This document shows, one piece after another, positions 49,731 through 60,585 of a stretch of DNA of 64,000 nt. The position numbers were made by a program, and so were the translations under genes. The notes under the pieces were generated by a model. It was not told where the DNA came from. It ran no database searches and worked only from the letters and a program-made list of their open reading frames with translations. The first letter of the stretch is position 1, and each line of letters begins with the position of its first letter. Location: positions 681,001-745,000 of the forward strand of contig CANXME010000418.1 in the NCBI GenBank assembly GCA_948144175.1, read 5' to 3'. The DNA comes from Closterium sp. NIES-65 (Eukaryota > Streptophyta > Zygnematophyceae > Desmidiales > Closteriaceae).

Positions 49731-50318
49731 CTACTGCTTCTGATATTGTGTGCCGTTTGTTGGGTATGGCAGGGACCCGTCGAAGAAGCCAAGGATTTGC
49801 GCTCCTTCCATCATCAGTTCGAATTCGAACGACCAAGTAAAGAAGTCCTTCCCGTCGAAGGGTTTTGTCGTTTGCAGTTTTAAGACGTGCGCGAACTGCG
49901 ACTGAACTTGAAGTGCGTCCAGCGTTTTTTCTTGTCCCGGTGCAGGTTGAGGTTGTGGCATGAAGCTGACAGAGCCGCGCTGGGGCTCGTACGGAGCGAA
50001 GGTAGGTTGTTGTTGCTGATTTCCGCGTACGTAGGATGAGCCATCAAGACTCATGGGCGTCACGTTGTTGTTGTTAGTGCTGTTGTTTGATTGCGCAGGT
50101 ACTCCTTGCTGATGCTGCTCGTAGAAGGACATGAAGGAGAAGAATTTCTCCATCATGCTTGGATCGAAGCCCGCGCCTTGGTTTGCGGGAGTTTCAGTAG
50201 ACCCAGTGGCAGGTCTCGTTGTTGTGCCTTCCTCTGTCTGTAGACCAGAGGCAGGAGGTGGAGTAGTAGTAGTTCCAGGAGAGCCGTTGGAGGAGCTTCT
50301 CTCCTCTCTGGTAGACAT
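49731..50318 (-). pseudogene. Copia 1 gag N-terminal part
   Basis: The ATG at 50318 opens a Thr/Pro/Gln-rich leader, then the copia gag start KPFDGKDFFTWSFEFELMM and GFFDGSLPYPTNGTQYQKQ. A TAG at 49731-49733 ends it. The next codons continue the same gag domain in the same frame (YTYQSMMAYTILLRN), so this is a nonsense mutation, probably of a Trp or Gln codon, rather than a natural gag/pol boundary. Confidence 0.88.
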
Positions 50319-50363
50319 GTCTCTTGGTGTAATTGAAGGAAAAATAGAGTTTTACTCTAACTA

Positions 50364-50375
50364 GCTCTCATACCA
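50364..50375 (-). other. Primer binding site of copia 1
   Basis: TGGTATGAGAGC on the minus strand starts right after the 5' LTR. It differs by one base from TGGTATCAGAGC, the usual copia site for initiator tRNA-Met. Confidence 0.82.
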
Positions 50376-50825
50376 TGTTGGGCTGAAAAACCCCCTTAGG
50401 ATCTTTGGTAGAGTAAATCTCTGGGTAGAGTGATGTGGTAGCGGAAGCGTTTAATGATGAGACTCTGAACCACCTTGCACTAGTGTGTGAGAACAAAGTG
50501 AGTTGATTAAAGCAAACAAGTACAAAGGTTTATATAGGAGTACAAGGAATACGAAGAGATATGAATGACAACAGTTTTACTGTTGGCTGTTGCGGTTCGA
50601 TACAGTGCGACTTGGGCAACTGCTCAATATCGAGTCAGTTGTGTGTCCTTGCTGTCGCGCTGCCTTTGTCAAGTCAAAGGTCGCTGACCCTTGACTTTCC
50701 TGTAACCTCCAGCGGTTACTTCAACCTCCGAGGGTTGACTCGCTGGTGCCTCGATATGATTTGCTTCGCTTGTGCCTTGGTGTTTCGACACGATAGAAGC
50801 GCTTTAGGACCGATTGTTTCCAACA
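50376..50825 (-). repeat. 5' LTR of copia 1 (450 bp)
   Basis: TG...CA ends (TGTTGGG / CCAACA). It shares TTTATATAGGAGTACAAGG and GGTCGCTGACC with the left LTR and preserves the uninterrupted GAGATATGAATG site. Confidence 0.96.
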
Positions 50826-51352
50826 GCTAAAATAGCATTGAAGCTGATTACAGCATACCAACGCAATTGTGCGGCCAGAAATGGGGCACTCTGATTGGTC
50901 ATTTGTCAAGAGTTAGGATCACTGAACAGTCAGGGTCGAGTCGAGGTGTGGGCATCAGACAATGGCCTCGTGCAAGTGCCAAGTGTGGCAAGCTCCCAAT
51001 CAGCTGACCTGGCAGCAAGCACGGTATCGCTCGAAACTTTTATGTGCTGGGCGCGCTGGCTGCAGCAAGAGTTTTCAACTGTGTACACCCTATGTGCGTG
51101 GAATATTCTCTCCTAAAGTTGCAGATTTAAAAATTTGACTCGGTTTGGGAAGGGGAAATGATGTGCGGTTCTGCTGAAGTACGAGACTCATATGTGACAC
51201 GGCTTTCGGTTGCACCAACTCGCTTTTCGCCATGTGCGATTCGCTAAAATCGTTTTGGCCATGCGCGATTGGCTATCTAGTTTCACAATTTAAGGGTTAT
51301 TATAAGCCCCCAATGAATTCGACACTCGAGAGAGCGTCGACAAAGTAGTGTA
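50826..51352. other. Unique sequence between the two copia insertions
   Basis: About 0.5 kb of single-copy-looking DNA without a recognised gene. It ends with the GTGTA target site of the next element. Confidence 0.5.
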
Positions 51353-51480
51353 TGAGAAAACTGAAACGAGAATGAAAATGACTAGGTGAAAGTTGGGTAC
51401 AAGTACAAACCCTAGAAAGCTGTACCCCATATATGCTACCCCACTATAGCCTACAGTAGCTATGTCATATAAATCTGACA
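51353..51480 (-). repeat. 3' LTR of copia 2 (128 bp)
   Basis: It starts TGTCAGATTTATATGACATA on the minus strand and ends TTCTCA. The polypurine tract ATGGGGGTG (51481-51490) precedes it. Confidence 0.95.
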
Positions 51481-51689
51481 CACCCCCATAGGCACAGTGG
51501 GGGAAAACAAGGGGTCACAAGACCAGTCAAGCAAAGCAAAGCAAAGCAAGCTCAGGGTGGATCACAAAGTCACCACACATTCCGAGCACAAGTTTAAGGC
51601 CACAAGGCCAGTTCACATGCAGGATTACATATATATATAAGGCTAGACAAGCAAGAGCATGTGTGTATATATATGTAACAATACAAACA

Positions 51690-52330
51690 AGGTCAAGGGG
51701 TGAGCAAGTGAGGCAAGGTAGGCACAAGACACAGCTGAGTACAGAAGCGCTGATGATCACAAGGCGCAAGTGCCTTGGTGAAGATATCAGCAGTGTTGGC
51801 CTCAGAGGCCACGTACGCAAGTCGCAGCTGACCACGCTGCTGTAGCTCACGAGCAAGGAAGTAGCGGAGAGCAATGTGCTTTATCTGTGCTCCAGTCTCT
51901 GCTCTCGACACAAGGCCAGCATGGCCTTGTTGTCTACGTACAGCACTGGAGGAGAACGAGGCGGCTCTCCGAGGTCAGTCAGCAGGTAGGTGAGCCAGCG
52001 AAGCTCCTGTGCAGCCATGGCTCCTGCGTAGATCTCAGCCTCACAACTGGAGCCGAGAACAGAAGACGAGCGGGTAGCCCGCCACGAAACAGAGCCGGAA
52101 CCAAGGCTGAAGGTGTAACCCTGTGGCAACCGCTGCGTAGCCTGGTTGTCAGCCCAAGAAGCGTCTGCGTGCCCAGTGAGGACCACTGGACTCTGCCCTC
52201 CGAGCACAAGCCCCATGCCCGATGTACTGCACAAGTAGCGCAACACCCTCTTCGTTGCAGCCATGTTCTCCGGTCTGTGTCTCCCAAGAGCAACATACCG
52301 TGCGAGAATGCTAAGAGGGTATGCAAGGTC
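51690..52330 (-). pseudogene. Copia 2 RNase H domain
   Basis: Segments read TKRVLRYLCSTSGMGLVL, TGHADASWADNQATQRLPQG, SVLGSSCEAEIYAGAMAAQE, LYVDNKAMLALCRE and, after a frame change near 51900, TKHIALRYFLARELQQRG and ANTADIFTKALAPCDHQRF. The catalytic acidic residues are present. The frame also changes near 52330, where it joins RT. Confidence 0.9.
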
Positions 52331-53290
52331 AGGTCGTGTGAGGTCATCAGATACACGAGGCAGCCAACAAGCTCTTGGTACGGGCCACTCGACTCTACGG
52401 ACTCATCCGAAGGCAGAGCTGAGAGCGAGTGGCGAGTAGGCAGAGGAGTGGCCTGAGGCGAGGAGTACGTGAAGCCGAAGCGCTGAAGGACCTGCTGCAC
52501 CATGTGTGACTGAGTCAGGGTAATGGAGCGCCGTGCTCTGTCCCGAGTGATCTGCAAGCCAAGGTAGCTGCGCAGTTCACCCAGGTCTGTGCACGTGTGT
52601 CTCTTCTGCAGCTCGCACTTCACGTGGGCGAGTCCAGCAGTGTCAGCTGTGGCAAAGACCAAGTCGTCGACGTACACTAGGATGAAGAACGGCGGCAAAG
52701 AAGTGTCGGTGCGCAGAAACAGCGACGGGTCGGCAGTAGAAGGAGCAAACCCAAGAGCCGCAAGTGTAGTCCTCAGTGTGTCGTGCCACTCACGCGGTGC
52801 CTGGCGAAGACCGTAGACTGGCCGCCGGAGGCTCCACTGGGTGCCAGGAGGAAAAGACCTAGTGAAGCCAGGTGGGCGGCGCAGCCAGATCTCCTCGTGC
52901 AGGCTGCCCTGCAAGAAAGCAGTGCTGAAGTCAAGAGAGGGCAGCTCGTAGTCACGGTGAGCAGCTATGTGCAGCAGTACCCGAAGAGTGGTCATCTTCG
53001 GGGTGGGAGAGAAGGTCTGAAAGTAGTCAACTCCCTGCTGCTGACTAAAGCCACGAGCCACGTAATGCGCTTTGAAGACATGCGGAGAACCCGGCGGCCG
53101 CTTCACCCTGAAAATCCACATGCCACTGACGATGTTCGCCCCATGAGGGGGAACGTCGTCAACGTAGGTGCCCGTGGACTTCCAGGAAGCCATCTCTGCG
53201 TCCAAAGCTGCCTGCCACTGAGAGGAGTAGGGACCCTCTATCGCCTCTGCGTAAGAGCGCGGAGTCGGGATGTCAAGTTCATCCGGGTCT
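52330..53290 (-). pseudogene. Copia 2 reverse transcriptase domain
   Basis: The frame carries WQAALDAEMASWKSTGTYVD, SGMWIFRVKRPPGSPHVFKA, YVARGFSQQQGVDYFQTFSP, LDFSTAFLQGSLHEEIWLRR, RRPVYGLRQAPREWHDTL, LVYVDDLVFATADTAG and LGELRSYLGLQITRDRARRS, the full RVT_2 order with the YVDD active site. It is open through RT but separated from gag-protease by the inverted segment. A Gly/Ala/Ser-rich linker (53290-54250) lies upstream. Confidence 0.93.
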
Positions 53291-54252
53291 CCCTCATGGG
53301 TAAGCAGTACGGACACGAGATGAGGTGAAGCAGCAGCCAAACACTGGAACTCCTCCTGCCTGTCCTCAAGGACGTCCGTGCCAAGGGCACACTCACCCCC
53401 GATGGACGGAGGACAGATAGACTCAGACTCAGCAACAAGACTAGCAGCGTAGTCTAGACGACAGCGAGCAGCAAAGTCGACGAGCTCAGCAACTAGGGCA
53501 GACGTAGCAGTGGACTCAAAGGAAGGGTCAGTGACAACAGTAGCAAGGAGACGCGTGACAGTAGGACTGGCAGCACGAAGAGAGTCCGACTCCGGGTCGG
53601 CAAGAGCAGGAAGAGAGGACTCAGGAGGAGAAGGCAAAGGGGCACGCAGAGGAGCAGTGGACGGACACAGAGACATCCGGTGCGTGCCAGGGACAGGAGG
53701 AGGACGCTGACGCGAACCACGACCACTAGCGTGAGCAGCACAGACAGGCGACGCAGAGCAAGACGCAGGCTCACGACGCTCTGCAAGACCTCCAGTAGGA
53801 CCTGTATAGGGAGAAGGAGCAGGCAGTGGGGAGGCAGGCTGTAACTGCAGCTGCGACGGGACAGAGTGTGGACATGCTAAGTGAGAAGGAGGACCAGTAG
53901 AAGGCGGGAGACCAAGAACCGGCTCAAGGAGCGGAAGGAAGTACGGTCGAGGCCACGCAGCGACTCCAGACACAGCAGGGACAGCACCAGCACCCCCAGT
54001 GGTAGCACCAGCGCTAGCAGCACCTCCAGCTCCAGTACCCCCAGCAGCTCCAGTAGCTCCAAGACCTCCAGCAGCTCCAGTAGCACCCCCAGCAGGACCG
54101 CCTCCAGTACCGCCAGCAGCACCGTCAGTGCCAACACCCTCAGCAGCTCCAGCTCCAGTCAGGCCATGAGAAGACGCAGTGGCTCCAGCTCCAGTAGTAC
54201 CCGCAGGCCCAGCAGCTCCAGTACTCCCAGTACGAGCACCGCCGGGACCCGT

Positions 54253-54386
54253 TGTCAGAACATTATAGCTTACTTGTTTGTGTAGGCTATAGTGGGGTAT
54301 CCCATAGGGGGTACAACCCAATTAGGGTTTCCTATTTGTACTCACCTCGTTCGTAGTCAATTCATTTTCACGTTCCTTTTTTCACA
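54253..54386 (+). repeat. Copia 5' LTR of the inverted half-element (134 bp)
   Basis: TG...CA ends, the same length as the LTR at 256-389 and about 85-90 percent alike by eye. The primer binding site follows at 54387. Confidence 0.9.
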
Positions 54387-55400
54387 TGGAATCAGAGCAG
54401 GTCCCATCCTAGGGACTGTTCTTTAGGGCCCACCGAAGCGCGCCCGAGGCGCGCGCCTTTTTTTTTTAGCGACCCTTCGAGTCGCCCTGTTCCTACTCGC
54501 GGCCCGGCCGCCGCCCTACCTTAGCGGCCCACCCGCCGCCCTCGCTAGCGGCCCCGCCGTCCCGTCGCGGCCCCGCCACCCAGTCGCGGCCCCGCTACCC
54601 CTAATCGCGGCCCCGCCACTCCGTCGCGGCCCCGCCACTCCGTCGCGGCCCCGCCACCCCTTCGAGCGGCCCCGCCACTCCGTCGCGGCCCCGCCAACCA
54701 GTCGCGGCCCACCCGCCGCCCTACCTGCGGCCTCCCCGCCGCCCTACCTGCGGCCGTCCGCCGCCCTACCTGCGGCCGTCCCGCCGCCCTACCTGTGGCC
54801 TACCCGCCGCCCTACCTGCGGCCGTCCGCCGCCCTACCTGCGGCCGTCCCGCCGCCCTACCTGCGGCCTACCCGCCGCCCTACCTGCGGCCTACCCGCCG
54901 CCCTACCTGCGGTCGTCCGCCGCCCTACCTGCGGCCGTCCCGCCGCCCTACCTGCGGCCTACCCGCCGCCCTACCTGCGGCCCGCCCGGCCGCCCTACCT
55001 ACGCGGCCCAGTAGCAGCCAAGCCGCCCGGAGCAACCGAGCCGCCCAGGAGCCATCGAGCCGCCCAGCAGCAGCCGAGCCGCCCAGCAGCAGCCACGCCG
55101 CCCGGAGCCGCCGAGCCGTCCAGCAGCAGCCGAGCCGCCCAGGAGCCACCGAGCCGCCCAGCAATAGCCGAGCCGCCCAGCAGCAGCCGAGCCGCCCAGG
55201 AGCCGCCGAGCCGCCCAGCAGCAGCCGAGCCGCCCAGCAGCAGCCGAGCCGCCCGGGAGCCGAGCCGCCCAGCAGCCTAGCGGCCGTGTCGTGTGGCGAC
55301 CTTCCTCCCGAGCCGCCCAACCTGCCCTGCCCGGTGAGCACTGCACTGCTGTCACTGCGTACCCTTCCCCTACTACTTGCACTGCGCCACTGTCGCCGTC

Positions 55401-57797
55401 ACGGCTACACTCAGTGTCCTCGCTTTTGACGCAGAGGGTCGAGCCATTGACTTTGAGGTCTGGCTCGACGACCTGCAGCTGTTTTTAGAGTGCGACAGGG
55501 CCGACAGTCTGTCTCTCTTTGACCTCACCTCTGGCGCTGTCCCTGCCCCTGCTGCTGATGCTGACGCCACTGTTTGCTCTCAGTGGGCCACGCGCGATGC
55601 TGCTGCACGTCTTGCTGTGCGTCGCCACCTGCCTACCGCTGAGCGCGCGCACCTTAGCCAGTACAAGAGTGCTCAGACCTTGTACGACGCTGTAGTTGCG
55701 CGCTACTCCTCCCCTGCCACTGCTGCACTGAGCCGCCTCATGCTCCCCTTCCTCTTCCCTGACCTTGCCGCCTTTCCCACTGTCGCTGATCTCATCACGC
55801 ACCTCCGCACTAGTGACACTCGCTACCGCGCTGCTCTTCCTGCTGACTTCTGCGCCAAGAACCCCCCCCCCATGTACATCACTCTCTACTTCCTAGTCAC
55901 TCGCCTCCCTGACTCCCTTCGTGTAGTCCGGGACCACTTCCTTGCGGTCTGTCCCACCACCCTCACAGTCGACAGCCTCGAGAAGGCCCTTCTTGCAGCA
56001 GAGAAGAGCATAGTTGCTGTAGGAGCCTCTCGAGGTGACCCCCGCGCCCCCATCTTTGAGGGGTGTTCTCCTTCCCCTCTCCTTCCCTCTGTCGCCTCTG
56101 CCGCTGCGGCCGACCTCGTTGGTCTTGAGTCGGTCGGTGCGGCGTCTGCCCCTAGCGGGAGACGCCGCTCTGGCAAGGGCACGGGGGGCAAGGGAGCGGG
56201 TGGGGCCAGTGGGGGCGGTGGCGGTGGAGGTGGAGGCGGCGGAGGGAGTGGGGGTGGCGGTGGAGGTGGTAGTGGGGGTGGGGGTGCTAGTGGCAGCGGT
56301 GGCGGCGGGAGTGGCGGCGGCGGTGGCGGTGGTAGCGAAGGTGGCGGAGGTGGCAGCGGTGGAGGTGGAGGCGGGGGCGGTGGAGGCGGAGGCGGGGGTG
56401 GCGGAGGTGGAGGTGGTCGAAGTGGGGCTTCGCAGCGGAGCGGCACTGGTGGCGGTCAGCGCCAACAGCAGCAGCAGCAGCAGCAGCAGCAACGTTCTTG
56501 CGACGTCCCCACCCCTCAGCAGCTCAGTGAGTGGTACACGCAGCGTCAGCGCGGTGGGGGTTTTGGTCCCTGCACCTACGTTCTCCGCACTGGCGACCGC
56601 ACTGGAGAGCAGTGTGGGGGTGCTCATCCCGCCCAGCGCTGCTTTGGCCGCCTGAAAGACGCTTGGCGTCAGCAGTTCCCGGAGGCCGCGGAGATCCCCC
56701 GCTGGGGAGAGCTGTCTAGGGCTGGTGTAGCTATCTTTGATCTTGATTTTGATGCTATCCTTGCTGCCATGTATGCTGTGACCATTAGTGAGGAGGGTGA
56801 CTGTTACCGGTGTTTCCCGCCCGACCCGGGCATTGGTACTGCTGCTCCAGGTGCCGGTGAGGCTTCTGCTCTAGGTGCCAGTGCGTCTGTACTCTCAGGT
56901 ACTCGTGAGACTGCTCTCTCAGGTACTAGTGCGTCTGCGCTCTTAGGTACTGCGTCGGCTTCGGCCTCCCACACCTTCACTCTTGACTCTGGAGCGTCTC
57001 GCTCTTTCTTTCGGGACCGCACCACACTTACGCCGCTTAGTCGGCCGGTTGCGGTTTCCCTGGCTGACCCCTCTGGGGGTTCTGTCCTGGCTCGCTTCTC
57101 CACGGTCCTCCCGTGTCCGGCGGCTCCCTCTGGCACCCTGTCTGGTCTCTACCTCCCCTCGTTCTCTACGAACTTGGTGAGTGGTGCTGACCTACAGGAT
57201 GGGGGAGTCCACCAGTTCACCCCTGCTAGTCAGCGAGTGACGCACTGCACGGAGGCTAGCACGGGTCGTCACCTGGCTACGTTTACACGTCAGCCAGGGT
57301 CGAGCCTGTACACACTGACCACTGCTTCTCCTCCAGGTGCTGAGTCTGGTAGAGTCCCTTCGTCTGGTCAGGTGTTTGCTGCAGCGTCCAGGTCTGGTCC
57401 TGAGTCTGCCCCCTGTTCGTGTCGCCGTCTGTCTCACGAGACCCTCCTCTGGCAACACCGTCTTGGCCACCCCTCTCTGCTTCGGCTCAGAGGCATGGCC
57501 TCCCGTCTTCTTGTGTCTGGTCTCCCTCGGTCTCTACCTCCCCTTCCTCAGGGCCCTGGCCCTGCCTGTGTCCCCTGTGTCGAGGGGCGCCAGCGTGCTG
57601 CCCCTCACTCCTCCCAGTTTCCTCCGATAGAGGCTCCGTTGCAGACGCTTCACATGGACGTGTGGGGCCCTGCCCGCGTCCGTGGACTCGGTCACGAGCG
57701 CTACTTCCTGTTGGTGGTTGACGACTACTCGCGTTACACCACAATCTTCCCCTTGCGCAGCAAGGGTGATGTCACTGAGGTGCTGATCGACTGGATC
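55401..57797 (+). pseudogene. Copia gag-protease-integrase start, inverted half-element
   Basis: The frame is open from before 55401 to the junction. Alignment with the minus-strand copy (ATGGCTACCCCC at 59543) shows that its start codon is ACG here (55401-55403). Gag reads LAFDAEGRAIDFEVWLDDL, SAQTLYDAVVARYSSPATAA and FYLVTRLPDSLR-like text. It then has a 100-residue poly-Gly tract, a poly-Gln tract, and a variant zinc knuckle C-x13-C-x3-H-x4-C (CTYVLRTGDRTGEQC onward). Protease DSGASRSFFRDRTTL has the normal D-S-G. GAG-pre-integrase reads LLWQHRLGHPSLLRLRGMA, then LHMDVWGPARV and the first integrase Asp in VVDDYSR. The product would lack catalysis. Confidence 0.9.
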
Positions 57798-57850
57798 AAC
57801 GCGAGTAGTCGTCAACCACCAGCAGGAAGTAGCGCTCGTGACCCTGTCCA
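57690..57850. repeat. Apex of a large inverted repeat (62-bp loop)
   Basis: The plus-strand text up to 57735 (GACGACTACTCGCGTT) is the reverse complement of the text starting at 57798 (AACGCGAGTAGTCGTC), about 95 percent alike over the first 80 bp. The arms extend left to 54253 and right to 60713, with deletions and divergence, notably in the leaders. Confidence 0.92.
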
Positions 57851-58764
57851 CGGACGCGGGCCGGGCCCCACACGTCCATGTGAAGCGTCTGCAGCGGGGC
57901 CTCTGTCGGAGGAAACTGGGAGGAGTGAGGGGCAGCCCGCTGCCGCCCCTCGACACAGGGGACGCAGGTAGGGGCAGGCCCCGGAGGAAGGGGAGGGAGG
58001 GAACGGGGAAGACCAGAGACAAGGACACGGGAGGCCATGCCTCGGAGACGAGGCAGGGAGGGGTGACCAAGGCGGTGGTGCCAAAGGAGAGTCTCGTGAG
58101 ACAGGAGGCGACACGAGCAGGGGGCAGACTCAGGACCAGACCTGGATGCTGCAGCAAACAACTAACCCGACGCAGCTACCTGACCAGCCGCAGTGACTGG
58201 AGGAGACTCAGTGGTCAGTGTGTACAGGCTTGACCCCGGTCGACATGTAAACGTGGCCAAGTGTCGGCCCATCCGAGCGTCCGTGCAGTGGGTCACCCGC
58301 TGGCTCGCAGGAGTGAAATGGTGAACTCCCACATCCTGTAGGTCAGCACCACTCACCAAGTTTGTAGAGAACGAGGGGAGGTAAAGACCAGACAGGGTGC
58401 CAGAGGGGGCCGCCGGACACGGGAGGACAGTGGAGAAGTGAGCAAGGACAGGACCCCTAGAGGGGTCTGCCAGCGAGACTGCAACTGGCCGACCAAGCGG
58501 CGTGAGTGTGGTGCGGTCTCGAAAGAAGGAGCGAGAAGCCCCCGAGTCAAGGGTGAAGGTGTGGGAGGCCGAAGCCGACGCAGTACCTGAGAGAGCAGAC
58601 TCACCAGCACCTGAGGAAGCAGACGCACTAGCACCTAGAGCAGTAGCCTTGCTAGCACCTAGAGCAGCAGCCTCACCAGTACCTAGAGCAGCAGTCCCAA
58701 TGCCTGGGTCGGGCGGAAAACACCGGTAACAGTCACCCTCATCACTAATAGTCACAGCATACAT
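57798..58764 (-). pseudogene. Copia 2 protease and integrase start
   Basis: The minus strand reads MYAVTISDEGDCYRCFPPDP, TLDSGASRSFFRDRTTLTPL (normal D-S-G protease), GTLSGLYLPSFSTNLVSGAD, then after a stop near 58162 MFAAASRSGPESAPCSCR and LLWHHRLGHPSLPRLRGM, HMDVWGPARVRGQGHERYF and VVDDYSR. It ends at the inverted junction, so only the first integrase Asp is left. Confidence 0.9.
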
Positions 58765-58877
58765 GGCAGCAAGAATAGCATCAAAGTCAATGTCAACGAT
58801 AGCTACTCCCGCCCTAGACAGCTCGCCCCAGCGAGGGATCTCATTGGCCTCAGGGAACTGGTGACTCCAAGCGTCCC

Positions 58878-59038
58878 TCAGGCGACCAAAGCAGCGCTGG
58901 GTGGAGTGCGCACCCCCGCACTGCTCACCCGCGCGGTCGCCTGTGCGTAGGACGTAGGTGCACGGACCAGTACCCCCACCCCGCTGGCGTGCAGCGTACC
59001 ACTGACGAAGCTGCTGAGGGGCAGGGATCTCACGAGTG

Positions 59039-59073
<35 letters not shown>

Positions 59074-59543
59074 CTGACCACCACCGGATCCGACCCTCTG
59101 CGCAGTGCCACCCCGACCAGCTCCATCTCCTCCGCCGTCGCCTCCTCCACCGCCGCCACCTCCGCCACCTCCGCAGCAAGGTCAGGGAAGAGGTACGGTA
59201 GCATGAGGCGGCTTAGTGCAGCAGTGGCAGGGGAGGAGTAGCGTGCAACTACAGCGTCGTACAAGGTCTGAGCACTCTTGTACTGACTAAAGTGTGCACG
59301 CTCAGAGGTAGGCAAGTGGCGACGCACAGCAAGACGTGCAGCAGCATCGCGTGTGGCCCACTGTGAGCGAACAGTCTCGTCAGCATCAGCAGCAGGGGCA
59401 GGAGAGGCACCAGAAGTGAGGTCAAAGAGGGAGAGACCGTCTGCCCTATCGCACTGTAGGAAAAGCTGCAGGTCATCTACCCAGACGTCAAAGTCAATGG
59501 CCCGACCCTCAGCGTCAAAAGCGAGGACACAGGGGGTAGCCAT
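58878..59543 (-). pseudogene. Copia 2 gag, internally deleted
   Basis: The ATG at 59543 opens MATPCVLAFDAEGRAIDFDV and reads through YSSPATAALSRLMLPYLFPD. A deletion of several hundred bases relative to the plus-strand copy joins LAA directly to the Gly-rich region and shifts the frame. The original frame resumes further on, with the zinc-knuckle text CTYVLRTGDRAGEQC (around 58920-58960). Confidence 0.88.
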
Positions 59544-60585
59544 GACAGCAGTAGACTAGCAGCGCGAGCAGTAGGCTAAGGGCAGTGCAGTGGGAGAGGT
59601 GCTGCTCTTACCAGGCAGGCGAGAAGGACCGAGGCTCGCCGGCAGGAACAGTGCCGCGTTGGCAGTGACTGGGTGTAGCAGACAGGTCGGCTCGGACGGC
59701 TCGGCGGCTTGGCGGTTCGGCAGCAACAGCAGCTCGGCGTCTCGACGACTCGGCGGCTCGGGCGGCTCGGGCGGCTCGGCGGCTCGGGCGGCTCGGGCGG
59801 CTCAGGCGGCTCGGCGGCTCGGGCGGCTCGGGCGGCTCGGCGGGAGCGGCGGCTCGGTAGCTCGGGCGGCTCGGCGGCTTGGGCGGCTCGGTTGCTGCAG
59901 GGACAGTGGCAGCTGCTGCTGCAGGGACGACGGCGGCGGCTGCTGCTGCAGAGAATGCAGCGGCCGCTGCTGAAGGGACGACGGCGGCGGCCGCTGACCG
60001 CTGAAGGGACGGCTGCAGGGCCGGGTGGGGCGGCGACGAGGCCGCTAAGGGCGGCGGCGGGGCCACGAAGGGTGGCGGCCGGCGCCGCGAGGGTGGGGCC
60101 GCGGGGTCGCTAGGGTAGGGCGACGGGGCCGGTAGGGGCGGCGCCTGGGCCGGTAAGAGCGGCGCCGGGGCCGCGAGGGTGGGGCGACGGAGCCGCGAGG
60201 GCGGCTCGAAGAGGTCGCGAGGGCGGCACGAAGGGGCCGCGAAGGTGGCGCGAAGGGGGCCGCGAGGGCGGCGCGACTGGGCCGCGAGGGCGGCGCGACG
60301 GGGCTGCGAAGGCGGCGCGACGGGGCCGCGAAGGCGGCGCGACGGGGCCGCGAAGGCGGCGCGACGGGGCCGCGAGGGCGGCGCGACGCGCCGGGGTCGC
60401 GAAGGCGGCGCGACGGGGCCGCAAGGGCGGCGCGACGCGGCGGGGCTGTAAGGGCGGCGCGACAGGGCCACTAGGGGCCGAGAGAGAGGGGAGCGCGACT
60501 CGGGCAGGGGCTGAGTGCGCTCCGGGCAGGAAAAAAAACGGTGGGCCCAAGGAACAGTTCCCACGAGGGAACCTGCTCGATACCA
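59544..60585 (-). other. GC-rich leader of copia 2
   Basis: About 1 kb of untranslated leader made of degenerate GGCGGCTCGG and GGCGCGACGGGGCCGCGA repeats. The corresponding leader of the inverted half-element has different but similarly Arg/Pro/Ala-codon-like repeats. Open frames here come from repeat structure. Confidence 0.75.

Larger units (their letters stand above)
44271..50825 (-). mobile_element. Ty1/copia retrotransposon 1, complete but inactive
   Basis: Minus-strand element with two 450-bp LTRs (TGTTGGGCTG...TTTCCAACA). The left LTR is lengthened to 928 bp by a nested element. A primer binding site next to the right LTR (TGGTATGAGAGC, one base from the initiator tRNA-Met complement) and a purine tract next to the left LTR fit a minus-strand copia. 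Domain order gag, protease, integrase, RT, RNase H is copia-type. Flanks GCTAT and GCTAA give an imperfect 5-bp target duplication. The single gag-pol frame is broken by in-frame stops near 49731, 47292, 47054 and 46047 and by a frameshift near 45900. Confidence 0.95.
54253..57797 (+). mobile_element. 5' half of a related copia element, inverted inside copia 2
   Basis: It starts exactly at an LTR terminus (TGTCAGAACATTATAGC), then has a primer binding site (TGGAATCAGAGC, 54387-54398), a GC-rich leader made of CCGCCCTACCTGCGGCC-type repeats (54480-55370), and gag-protease. It ends inside integrase (VVDDYSRYTTIFPLRSK, DVTEVLIDWINA) without RT, RNase H or 3' LTR. Its LTR is closer to the one at 256-389 than to the host LTRs, so it is another subfamily member. 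At 57798-57803 it joins the minus-strand arm through AACGCG. Confidence 0.9.

Noticed and set aside
51979..54321. 780-codon frame taken as one protein starting at 54321
   Set aside because: Its first residues come from the antisense of the inverted half-element's LTR; the true copia 2 text begins at 54252.
54480..55370. Pro/Arg/Ala-rich host gene
   Set aside because: It lies between the primer binding site and gag, the position of the retrotransposon leader, and is made of degenerate GC-rich repeats.
55886..56446. Antisense poly-Pro frame and alternative-frame Val/Ala-rich ORFs
   Set aside because: They are shadows of the poly-Gly tract of copia gag.
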